From NCBI RefSeq assembly GCF_008642275.1, contig NZ_CP029189.1:2650001-2714000 (forward strand): a stretch of 64,000 nucleotides of DNA, written 5' to 3'. Below, in pieces: positions 34,101-41,040 of the stretch. The stretch is from Streptomyces venezuelae. GTDB taxonomy: Bacteria; Actinomycetota; Actinomycetes; Streptomycetales; Streptomycetaceae. The position numbers were made by a program, and so were the translations under genes. Each line of letters begins with the position of its first letter. Within the stretch, counting starts at the first letter, position 1. The notes under the pieces were generated by a model, which saw nothing but the letters and a program-made list of their open reading frames with translations, made no database searches and was not told where the DNA came from.

Positions 34101-34974
34101 CGAGGTAGGTGGAGAAGGCGACGAAGGTGCCGAGGGTGACCTGCCCCTCGGTGGCCATCCAGCCGCCGAGGGCCAGCATGGCGACCTGGGCGATCGCGGG
34201 AACCGCCTGGAGGGCGGGGGTGTAGCGCGAGTTGAGCCGGATGGTCCGCATCCGGCCGGCGAACAGCCGGCGGCCGGCTTCGCGCAGCTTGCCGGTCTCC
34301 TGCTCCTCCTGGCCGAAGCCCTTGACGACGCGGACGCCGGTCACGGCCCCGTCGACGACGGTGGCGACGGCGGCGGCCTGGCCCTGGGCCCACCAGGTGG
34401 CGGGGAAGAGCTTCTTGCGGCTGCGCTTGGCTATGAACCACAGGGCGGGGGCCATGAGCAGGGCGACCAGGGTCAGCAGCGGCGAGAGCCAGAGCATGAT
34501 CCCGAGGGATATCCCGAAGAGCAGGAAGTTCCCGATCGTCATGGGCAGCATGAAGAGCAGACCCTGGATCAGCTGGAGGTCGCTGGTGGCGCGGCCGACG
34601 ACCTGACCGGTGTTCAGCTCGTCCTGCCGCCGCCCGTCGAGGCGGGCGATCGTGCTGTACATGTCGGTGCGCAGGTCGTGCTGCACGTCGAGGGCGAGCC
34701 GCCCTCCGTAGTACCTGCGTATGTAGGTCAGTACGTACACGAGCAGGGCCGCGGCGATGAGCATGCCGGCCCAGGGCGCCATGGGCTTGGTCTGGTCGCC
34801 GATGACGTCGTCGATGATCACCTTGGTGACCAGCGGCACGACCGCCATCACCGCCATGCCCACCAGCGAGGAGCCGAGCGCGAGCAGCACATTGGTCCTG
34901 TACCGCCAGGTGTAGGCCGCCAGCCGCTTGCCCCAGCCCTGTTTCTCCCCAGCCGCTGTCTCTGCCGCCGCCAC
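31117..34974 (-). CDS. Single-chain tandem ABC exporter (TMD-NBD-TMD-NBD)
   Basis: A 1285-aa full-length ABC exporter. Half 1: six helices, then an NBD with Walker A GSSGSGKST, signature LSGGQRQR and Walker B LLLLDDATSAVD. A charged linker of about 130 residues (EFERELDRDLERGIELEAEIDSE...) joins it to half 2: six helices and an NBD with GETGAGKST, LSAGQRQL and LLLDEATAALD. NBD1 has Asp where the catalytic Glu is expected, and NBD2 has LSAGQ instead of LSGGQ, so one composite ATP site looks degenerate, as in heterodimeric exporters. The GTG at 34974 has GGGGAGG upstream; the frame is open further. Most relatives are separate half-transporters fused here. The substrate is unknown. Confidence 0.92.
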   Translation of the reverse strand: MAAAETAAGEKQGWGKRLAAYTWRYRTNVLLALGSSLVGMAVMAVVPLVTKVIIDDVIGDQTKPMAPWAGMLIAAALLVYVLTYIRRYYGGRLALDVQHDLRTDMYSTIARLDGRRQDELNTGQVVGRATSDLQLIQGLLFMLPMTIGNFLLFGISLGIMLWLSPLLTLVALLMAPALWFIAKRSRKKLFPATWWAQGQAAAVATVVDGAVTGVRVVKGFGQEEQETGKLREAGRRLFAGRMRTIRLNSRYTPALQAVPAIAQVAMLALGGWMATEGQVTLGTFVAFSTYLAQLVGPVRMLAMVLTVGQQARAGVERVFELIDTEPEIHEGTHELPADAPATVEFDDVRFGYDPDRPVLDGFSLSVAQGETVAVVGSSGSGKSTVALLLPRFYDADGGAVRVGGHDVRELTYDSLRGAIGLVPEDSFLFSDTIRANIAYGHPGATEEQIEAAARAAQAEGFIQALPAGYDTKVGEQGLTLSGGQRQRIALARAILTDPRLLLLDDATSAVDARVEHEIHEALRSVMAGRTTLLIAHRRSTLALADRIAVLDRGRLADIGTHEELESRSALYRRLLTDPDALGAASPRTPDARVMTEFERELDRDLERGIELEAEIDSEPVNAKRRVAGGVTPELWRRQDDTGPDTPVAAAPAAAGGAPGAGHSMAGSVSGMPATPELLAQVAALPPADDLPEVDETRAAAAEESYGLRRLLRGFWAPLAISLGLVAADAGAGLLLPILIRHGIDQGVEQAVLGAVWAAAGLALAVVVAQWAAQFAETRMTGRTGERVLYALRVKIFAQLQRLGLDYYERELTGKIMTRMTTDVDSLSSFLQTGLVTAVVSVFTFFGILVALLVLDVELALIVFATLPVLVVGTIVFRRRSVAAYELARDRVSLVNADLQESVSGLRIVQAFRREGSGAKRFAERSHSYREARVRGQWLISVYFPFVQLLSSGAAAAVLIVGAGRVEAGTLTTGALVAYLLYIDLFFAPVQQLSQVFDGYQQATVALGRIQGLLREPTTTPLPERPRALEALRGEIAFEDVRFQYGTAEERGEKGEALAGISLRIPAGQTVAFVGETGAGKSTLVKMVARFYDPTSGRVTADGADIRELDLTAYRHRLGVVPQEAYLFPGTIRDAIAYGMPGASDAEVEGAARAVGAHDMIATLDGGYLHTVAERGRNLSAGQRQLIALARAELVDPDVLLLDEATAALDLATEAQVNQATDRLAGKRTTLVVAHRLTTAARADRVVVMDRGRVIEDGTHTELLARGGRYAELWRTFVGEDERAAA

Positions 34975-35219
34975 GTGGGCCTCCCCGTTCGTCTCGTCCC
35001 GTCGGCAGCGCCAACGCTCCGACCGGCGGATTTCATCCCGCCGCAACGATCGCACTGCCGTACGGGCGGGGCGCGCGGACCGCGTCCGACCGGGGCGGGA
35101 GGTGGGGCCGGGCCCTGTCAAGACACGACTTTCCGGATCTGTGGGGGACGGGACGCGCTGCCGATGCTGGAAGTCGGCCGCCCGCCGACCGCGGTGGCGC
35201 AGCGAAGGGATCGAGGACC

Positions 35220-35444
35220 ATGTCCACTCACCAGGAACACCCGGCCGCCGACGGCCTCGTGCAGCGCGCCGCCCGCGCCGTCGTCCCCTACGTCACCGCG
35301 TTCCTCGTCGCGCTGCTCGCGGCGAAGATCGTCGGGATGCTGACCGAGAACGCGTGGGCCCGGCTGGGGACGGCGCTGGGCGTGGCCGTGGTCAGTCTCC
35401 TCCTCCATCCCTACGAGGAGCAGGAAGGCCGCCCCCGCGGCTGA
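35220..35444 (+). CDS. Small two-helix membrane protein of unknown function
   Basis: A 74-aa protein with two hydrophobic segments (YVTAFLVALLAAKIVGML and LGTALGVAVVSLLLHPY), a polar His/Glu-rich N-terminus and a charged C-terminus. It starts at an ATG with GAGGACC close upstream. I do not recognise a family. It is divergent from the ABC exporter across 245 bp and converges with the ThDP gene. The 245-bp gap shows no other gene. Confidence 0.6.
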   Translation: MSTHQEHPAADGLVQRAARAVVPYVTAFLVALLAAKIVGMLTENAWARLGTALGVAVVSLLLHPYEEQEGRPRG

Positions 35445-35484
35445 CGGCCGTCCCACCGGAGGCTGACGTCTCGCCCACACCGGA

Positions 35485-35538
35485 CGGATCGTCCGCCCCG
35501 GGCGGATCGCCCGTCCCTTCCGGATCGCCCGTCCCGGA
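35485..35538 (+). repeat. Three 18-bp tandem repeats
   Basis: Three adjacent 18-bp units starting at 35485, 35503 and 35521, consensus CGGATCGCCCGTCCC plus 3 variable bases. They lie in the gap between two convergent genes (35444 and 35553). The first copy is the most divergent. Confidence 0.85.
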
Positions 35539-35552
35539 CGCTCGGCCGCCCC

Positions 35553-37220
35553 TCAGAGATGCGTCGGGGCGAACATCTTCAAGGCGGCCGGGAGGACCAG
35601 GACCGAGGGGCCCGGGGTCGCCAGCGCCTTCTTCAGATCGGCGGTCAGGGACTCCGGGGTGGTGGTGGAGGCCTGCACACCGAAGGACTGCGCGAGGGTC
35701 ACGAAGTCGGGGCCGGCCAGCTCGGTGCCGGCCTCGCAGCCGTACTCGCGCAGGATGCCGTAGCCGCCGTCGTCGACGATCAGCCAGGTGACGTCGAGGT
35801 CGTGCTGCCGGGCCGTGGCCAGGTCCGCGACCGAGTACATGGCGCCGCCGTCGCCGGAGACCGCCAGTACCGGGGTGTCCGGTTCGGCGACGCACGCGCC
35901 GAGGGCCGCCGGGAAGGCGTAGCCGAGGCCGCCCGCGCCCTGGGCCGAGTGCATGGTGTTGGGGTGTTTGGGGTCGAAGGCGGACCAGGCCCAGTAGGAC
36001 AGGATCGTCATGTCCCAGAAGGACGGGGAGCGGGCCGGCAGCGCGGCCCTGATCGAGCCGAGCAGTTCCTGCTCCAGGGCCACGTCCTGGGCGGCGAGGC
36101 GGGCCGCGATGTCCGCCAGTACGGCACGGACCCGCTCGGGGGCACCGGCGTCCTCGCGCTCGGACACCGTCTCCAGCAGGGCCTGCAGCGCCAGCCGGGC
36201 GTCCGCGTGGATGCCGAGGCCGGCATGGTTCGACTCCAGCTTGCCGAGGTCCGCCTCGATCTGGACGACCCGGCCGGTCGGGAAGAACGTGTGGTAGTTC
36301 GACGAGAGCTCACCGAGGCCCGAGCCGACCACCAGCAGGACGTCCGCGTCCTCCAGGAAGTCCGTCATGTGACGGTCCTCCAGCCAGGACTGGAGGGAGA
36401 GCGGATGGGTCCAGGGGAAGGCGCCCTTGCCGCCGAACGTGGTGACGACGGGTGCGTTCAGGCGCTCCGCGAGCTGCTTCAGCTTGCCCGCCGCGTCGGA
36501 GCGCACGACACCGCCGCCCGCGATGATCACCGGACGGGCGGCGTTCTCCAGCCAGTGGGCGGCGAGCGCCGTGAGCTCGGGCCGCGGCGCGAGCTCGTGC
36601 GGGGTCGCGTCCACGCCCGTGACCTGCGGGATGACGGTCTCCGCCCGCAGCACGTCCTCCGGGACCTCCACGAACACCGGGCCGTGCGGGGCGGTCAGGG
36701 CCGACTCCCAGGCCTCGGCGATCACGGAGGGGATCTGGGAGGCGGTACGGACCGTGTGGACGGACTTCACCACGTCCCGGAAGGACGCCGACTGGTCCCG
36801 CAGCTCGTGCAGGTGCCCGCGCCGGCCGCCACCCAGACCCGCCACCGGGACCTGGGAGGAGATCGCGAGGACCGGGGCCGAGGCGGCCGCCGCCTCCGCC
36901 AGGGCGGGCAGCGCCATGAGCGCGCCCGGGCCCGTGGAGAGCAGCAGCGGCACCGCCTCGCCCGTGATCCGGCCGTACGCGTCGGCCGCGAAGCCCGCGT
37001 TGTTCTCCGTACGCAGGCCCACGAGGCGCAGGTCGGAGCGGCCGACCGCGTCGAACAGGGCGAGCGCGTGCTGCCCCGGCAGACCGAAGACGGTGGTCGC
37101 ACCGAGGCCGCGCAGCGTTTCCACGACCAGGTCCCCGCCCGTCCGCCCCGGCGGCGGCGCGAGCGCGGCCGCCCTCTGGGCTTCGGTGGGACGGAGTACC
37201 AGGTCGTGGTCGTGCGTCAC
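35553..37220 (-). CDS. ThDP-dependent decarboxylase/synthase-like enzyme, possible 2-ketoarginine decarboxylase
   Basis: A 555-aa thiamine-diphosphate enzyme of the acetolactate synthase-like superfamily. The N-terminal domain has FGLPGQHALALFDA and the cofactor Glu in LRTENNAGFAADAYGR. The C-terminal ThDP motif is GDGGAMYSVADL ... VDDGGYGILREYG, with DD where NN is usual. It starts 5 nt after the ureohydrolase stop, so the two are one operon. In the arginine transaminase pathway of Pseudomonas, the ThDP enzyme AruI decarboxylates 2-ketoarginine and a ureohydrolase later acts on 4-guanidinobutyrate. That pairing suggests a similar role here, by inference from context only. Confidence 0.8.
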   Translation of the reverse strand: MTHDHDLVLRPTEAQRAAALAPPPGRTGGDLVVETLRGLGATTVFGLPGQHALALFDAVGRSDLRLVGLRTENNAGFAADAYGRITGEAVPLLLSTGPGALMALPALAEAAAASAPVLAISSQVPVAGLGGGRRGHLHELRDQSASFRDVVKSVHTVRTASQIPSVIAEAWESALTAPHGPVFVEVPEDVLRAETVIPQVTGVDATPHELAPRPELTALAAHWLENAARPVIIAGGGVVRSDAAGKLKQLAERLNAPVVTTFGGKGAFPWTHPLSLQSWLEDRHMTDFLEDADVLLVVGSGLGELSSNYHTFFPTGRVVQIEADLGKLESNHAGLGIHADARLALQALLETVSEREDAGAPERVRAVLADIAARLAAQDVALEQELLGSIRAALPARSPSFWDMTILSYWAWSAFDPKHPNTMHSAQGAGGLGYAFPAALGACVAEPDTPVLAVSGDGGAMYSVADLATARQHDLDVTWLIVDDGGYGILREYGCEAGTELAGPDFVTLAQSFGVQASTTTPESLTADLKKALATPGPSVLVLPAALKMFAPTHL

Positions 37221-37225
37221 TTCGC

Positions 37226-38191
37226 TTACTTGCCCTTCGCCTGCGCGATCTGTCGCGACATGATCGTCGTCAGCTCGTACGCGGTGTGCGAGGCCGCGAC
37301 CGAGGTGATCTCGGCGTGATCGTACGCCGGGGCGACCTCGACGACGTCGGCGGAAACGAGGTTGCAGGAGGACAGACCGCGGATGATCTCCAGCAGCTCG
37401 CGGGAGGTCATGCCGCCCGCCTCGGGGGTGCCGGTGCCGGGCGCGTGCGCCGGGTCGAGCACGTCGATGTCGATGGAGATGTACAGCGGGCGGTCGCCGA
37501 TGCGCTGGCGCAGCTGGTCGGCGACCTCGTCGGCGCCACGGCGGTAGACGTCGGCCGAGGTGACGATGCCGAAGCCCATCTTGGCGTCGTCGTCCAGGTC
37601 CTGCTTGCCGTACAGCGGGCCGCGCGTACCCACGTGGGAGAGCGCCTCGGTGTCGAGGATGCCCTCCTCGACGGCGCGGCGGAACGGCGTGCCGTGGGTG
37701 TACTCGGCGCCGAAGTAGGTGTCCCAGGTGTCCAGGTGCGCGTCGAAGTGGAGCAGCGCGACGGGGCCGTGCTTCTTCGCGACCGAACGCAGCAGCGGGA
37801 GGGCGATGGTGTGGTCGCCGCCCAGGGTCATCAGACGGGAGCCGTTGCCGATCAGCTCGTCGGCCGCGCCCTCGATCGTCTCGACGGCCTCGTTGATGTT
37901 GAAGGGGTTCGCCGCGATGTCACCGGCGTCGGCGACCTGGGCGAGCGCGAACGGGGAGGCGTCCTGGGCCGGGTTGTACGGGCGCAGCAGGCGCGAGGCC
38001 TCGCGGATGGCGTTGCCGCCGAAGCGGGCGCCGGGGCGGTAGGACACGCCGGAGTCGAAGGGCACGCCGACGACGGCGACGTCGGCCTTGCCGCCGACCT
38101 CGTCGAGGCGGGGCAGACGGGCGAAGGTCGCCGGGCCCGCGTAGCGCGGGATGCGGGAGGAGTCGACGGGGCCGCGCGGCTGCGTGCTCAT
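37226..38191 (-). CDS. speB: Agmatinase / guanidinobutyrase-family ureohydrolase
   Basis: A 321-aa Mn2+-dependent ureohydrolase. All three metal motifs are present: [17 protein letters not shown] and [19 protein letters not shown]. It releases urea from a guanidino compound such as agmatine or 4-guanidinobutyrate; the sequence does not separate these. An AGAGGC site precedes the ATG. It is the first gene of a two-gene leftward operon with the ThDP enzyme and is divergent from a PucR-type regulator. The coupling with a decarboxylase-type ThDP enzyme makes guanidinobutyrate a serious candidate substrate. Confidence 0.92.
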   Translation of the reverse strand: MSTQPRGPVDSSRIPRYAGPATFARLPRLDEVGGKADVAVVGVPFDSGVSYRPGARFGGNAIREASRLLRPYNPAQDASPFALAQVADAGDIAANPFNINEAVETIEGAADELIGNGSRLMTLGGDHTIALPLLRSVAKKHGPVALLHFDAHLDTWDTYFGAEYTHGTPFRRAVEEGILDTEALSHVGTRGPLYGKQDLDDDAKMGFGIVTSADVYRRGADEVADQLRQRIGDRPLYISIDIDVLDPAHAPGTGTPEAGGMTSRELLEIIRGLSSCNLVSADVVEVAPAYDHAEITSVAASHTAYELTTIMSRQIAQAKGK

Positions 38192-38246
38192 GGCTGTGCC
38201 TCTTTTTCTCTGGCCTGACGGGTGCGGTACTTCGAGCGTAAGCGGG

Positions 38247-38260
38247 CCACCCGAGGGTGG
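38247..38260. promoter_or_regulatory. Palindrome in the ureohydrolase/PucR gap
   Basis: CCACCC-GA-GGGTGG is a perfect inverted repeat in the 118-bp divergent gap. ATCCAT/ATGGA motifs also recur downstream (38275-38311). Any of these could be sites for the PucR regulator. Confidence 0.45.
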
Positions 38261-38309
38261 GGAGTGTACGTTTCATCCATCTGGCAGAGCTGAAATGTAT
38301 GGAGCATCC

Positions 38310-39779
38310 ATGACCGCCGCTCCTCTCGATCCGGAGCACGGCAGCGGCCCCGCCGGGGAGCCGCTCACCCCGACCGTGCTCCTCGACGGGCTCCTCGCCG
38401 AGCGGGCGCTCGGGCTGCGCCACCTCGCGGGGCCCCGGACGGCGGAGGTGCACGGGGTGCACGCCTCCGAGATGGCGGACCCGTCCCCGTACCTGCTGGG
38501 CGGCGAGCTGCTGCTGACGGCCGGGGCGGCGCTGACCGAGGCCGGTGCCGACGCCTACGCCGGCCGGCTCGCGCGGGCCGGAGCCGCCGCGCTCGGCTTC
38601 GGCGTGACCCCGGTGCACGAGGTGGTCCCGCCCGGCCTGGCCGGGGCGTGCGAGCGGTACGGCCTCTCGCTCGTCGAGGTCCCGCCGGGGACCCCCTTCA
38701 CGGCGGTCGCCCGTACCGTCGGGCGGCTGGCGGCGGAGGCCCGTACGCGGGAGCTCCGCCGGGTCGCCGAGGCCCAGCAGGCCCTGGCGGCGGCCGCGGC
38801 CCGCCCGGATCCGGTCCCGGCGGTGTTGTCCCGCCTGGCGGCGAGCCTCGGCGGCTGGGCCGCCCTGCTCGCCCCGGCGGCCACCGCACCCGCCGCGCCC
38901 GCCGCGGCCACGGCGGCCGCCGGGACCGCCCCCGGCGGGGACGTGCTCGACGCCGTGTACGCCCTGGCACGCCGGGTGGCCCCCGGTTCCGCGGCCACCG
39001 CCACCGACTCCCTGGGCGCCGGCCGCCTGGCCGCGTACGCCGTGGGCGGGGGCCGGGTCCTGGCCCTGGCCACCCCGGTCCGGACTCCGGGCGACCACAC
39101 CATCGCCTCCATCGCCGCCGTGCTGCTGACCCTGCTCACCGCCGACCGGCCCGCCGGGGCGGAGGCGGCCGCGCTGACCCGGCTGCTGCTCGACGGGGAT
39201 CCGGCCGCGGCCCTGCCGGGCGGGCCCTGGTACGCCGTCCACGCCCGCGGGTCCGGGGAACCGCAGGCCCTGGACGCGCAGGCCCTCGCGGCCGCGCTGG
39301 GCACCGTACTGCTGGACCCGCACGAGGGCGGCGTACGGCTGCTCACGGACCGGGAGCCCGCCGCGCAGCCCGGCTGGCGGCTCGGGGTGAGCGCGCCGGC
39401 CGCGCCCTCCGGTCTGGGCACCGCCGACGCCCAGGCCGCGCGGGCCCTCCGGCGCGCGGAGGCGGCCCGCACCGCGCTGGCCCACCACACCGACCCCGGC
39501 TTCGCGGGCCTGGTCGGCGAGGCCGAGGCGCGCGCCCACGCCGAGGCCCTGCTGGGGCCGCTCTCCCCCGCCCTGCGCGAGACCCTGCGCGGCTGGCTGG
39601 GCCACCACGGCAGCTGGGACCGTACGGCCGCCGCCCTGGGCGTCCACCGCAACACCGTCCGCCAGCGCGTCGGCCGTGCCGCCGAACTGCTCGACCGGAA
39701 CCTGGACGACCCGGACGTGCGGATGGAGCTGTGGTTCGCGCTGCGGTTCACCGGCCGCGGCCCGGATCAGCCGGGGTAG
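38310..39779 (+). CDS. PucR-family transcriptional regulator
   Basis: A 489-aa regulator. An N-terminal PucR (purine catabolism) sensory domain spans about residues 14-145 (TVLLDGLLAERALGLRHLAG... GVTPVHEVVPPGLAGACERYGLSLVEVP). A central GGDEF-like/CdaR region is Ala-rich. The C-terminal PucR HTH is TLRGWLGHHGSWDRTAAALGVHRNTVRQRVGRAAELLDR. GGAG is 5 nt before the ATG. It is divergent from speB, so it likely controls guanidino-compound catabolism. Its end overlaps the convergent neighbour by 13 nt. Confidence 0.9.
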   Translation: MTAAPLDPEHGSGPAGEPLTPTVLLDGLLAERALGLRHLAGPRTAEVHGVHASEMADPSPYLLGGELLLTAGAALTEAGADAYAGRLARAGAAALGFGVTPVHEVVPPGLAGACERYGLSLVEVPPGTPFTAVARTVGRLAAEARTRELRRVAEAQQALAAAAARPDPVPAVLSRLAASLGGWAALLAPAATAPAAPAAATAAAGTAPGGDVLDAVYALARRVAPGSAATATDSLGAGRLAAYAVGGGRVLALATPVRTPGDHTIASIAAVLLTLLTADRPAGAEAAALTRLLLDGDPAAALPGGPWYAVHARGSGEPQALDAQALAAALGTVLLDPHEGGVRLLTDREPAAQPGWRLGVSAPAAPSGLGTADAQAARALRRAEAARTALAHHTDPGFAGLVGEAEARAHAEALLGPLSPALRETLRGWLGHHGSWDRTAAALGVHRNTVRQRVGRAAELLDRNLDDPDVRMELWFALRFTGRGPDQPG

Positions 39780-40783
39780 TCGTCCGGCGGACGGAAGGAG
39801 GAGAGCATCTCCACGAAACGGGCGGATCCGGTGATCACGCCGGGTTCCTTGCTGCCCTCGGGCGAGGGGTCGACCCCGACCGACTCGATGCCGTCCTCAC
39901 CGATCCACAGCAGGCGCGAGCTCAGCCGGTACTCCTCCGGGGCGTCCTCCCACATCTTCCGGACGAGCGGACCGTAGGCGATCACGCAGGTGTGCAGATC
40001 CGGCCCTTCCACGGCCCACAGCATCAGGTGGCCGTGGTAGGGGACCATCGCGAGGATGCCGAGGGGTGCCGGACGGTCGACGAGGGCGGCGGCGCGCAGC
40101 AGGTGGGTCGAGGTGTAGCCGCCCTCGCCCTCGACGTTCACCAGCGGGTTCTCGTCCTCGTTGTACTGGAGGGTGACCGGCGCGGCATCGAGGTTGGCCG
40201 TCGCGGCCGCCCACACCTCGGCCTCGTCCACCCGCCAGGAGCGGAACTGGTCGGGCGGGACGGGGGCCGAGAAGTCCCCGTCCACGTGGATCATCACCAC
40301 GGCCGCGAGTTCCTCGGTGAGGGCCGTCGCCACCGCGTGCCCCTCGCCCACCGAGTCGACCGTGACCAGCCTGGGCATGAGCAGGTGGCGGACCTCGGCG
40401 AAGCCCGCCCGGTGCAGTTCGCGCCGCCGCTCGGCGAGCCGCTGCTTCCGGTTCAGGAAGGAGACGGTGGCCGACCGCCAGTTCGCCTGTGGCAGGGCCC
40501 GGACCAGCTCGGCCATCTCCGCGAGGTCCAGGGGTGCGCCGGGCTCTCCCTCGGCGGCGAGCGAGAGGTGGCGGTGCTCCCCGAAGCGCATCGGCGGCCC
40601 GGACCTGTTCCCGTCCAGGAAGACGTCGTTGAGGAGCTCCTCGAAGGCGTGCCATTCGGCCGGGCTGAACCACGCGCACCAGCCCGGTACCGGGGACGCG
40701 TCCGGCCCGCCCGGCCCGCCCACTCCCGCGCCCGCTCCCCCGCCCGCGCCGGCGGCCTTTTTCGCTCTCCGGAAAAGTGGCAT
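39767..40783 (-). CDS. Conserved-looking protein of unknown function
   Basis: A 338-aa, probably cytoplasmic protein with no signal peptide or membrane helix. The N-terminus is basic then Gly/Ala-rich low complexity (FRRAKKAAGAGGGAGAGVGGPGGPD). The remainder is a mixed alpha/beta domain with acidic and aromatic residues (WCAWFSPAEWHAFEELLND; VVMIHVDGDFSAPVPPDQFRSWRVDEAEVWAAA). I cannot assign a family. The ATG at 40783 is preceded by TAACCT at 7 nt with no Shine-Dalgarno sequence. It converges on the PucR gene with a 13-nt overlap. Confidence 0.7.
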   Translation of the reverse strand: MPLFRRAKKAAGAGGGAGAGVGGPGGPDASPVPGWCAWFSPAEWHAFEELLNDVFLDGNRSGPPMRFGEHRHLSLAAEGEPGAPLDLAEMAELVRALPQANWRSATVSFLNRKQRLAERRRELHRAGFAEVRHLLMPRLVTVDSVGEGHAVATALTEELAAVVMIHVDGDFSAPVPPDQFRSWRVDEAEVWAAATANLDAAPVTLQYNEDENPLVNVEGEGGYTSTHLLRAAALVDRPAPLGILAMVPYHGHLMLWAVEGPDLHTCVIAYGPLVRKMWEDAPEEYRLSSRLLWIGEDGIESVGVDPSPEGSKEPGVITGSARFVEMLSSFRPPDDYPG

Positions 40784-40790
40784 GCCGGGC

Positions 40791-40796
40791 AGGTTA
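40791..40796 (-). promoter_or_regulatory. Leaderless -10 element for the gene ending at 39767
   Basis: TAACCT on the minus strand ends 7 nt before the ATG at 40783. Confidence 0.5.
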
Positions 40797-40992
40797 GGGG
40801 AGGGCGAATCGGTACGTGAGACCACGAACAAGGCATTCTTGAGCGCATTCCGGCCACGTTCCGGCCACCGTGGCGCGGACGAGCCCCCTCCGCCGGGGGC
40901 GCCGGCGGCGGGCCGGGGTGAGCCAGCCCACCCTTTCTGCGGGGCCCCGGCTCTGGACAGCCAGATTGACTGGCCGGTAACTTATCCTGAGC

Positions 40993-41000
40993 AAGCGCTT
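40993..41000. promoter_or_regulatory. AAGCGCTT palindrome upstream of the acyl-CoA dehydrogenase
   Basis: AGCAAGCGCTTAGG contains a perfect AAGCGCTT core 40 nt before the GTG at 41041 and just downstream of a TATCCT -10-like hexamer (40983-40988). It resembles operator cores of TetR-type regulators of acyl-CoA genes, but only one half is well extended. Confidence 0.4.
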
Positions 41001-41040
41001 AGGCATGGCGGCGGACCGCCGCGACCGAAGGGAGCCGGCT

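Noticed and set aside
31051..35343. 1430-codon plus-strand frame opposite the ABC exporter
   Set aside because: Shadow of the exporter gene, whose Walker, signature and membrane motifs are unambiguous.
35485..35538. CRISPR array
   Set aside because: The 18-bp units are directly adjacent with no spacers, and there are no cas genes.
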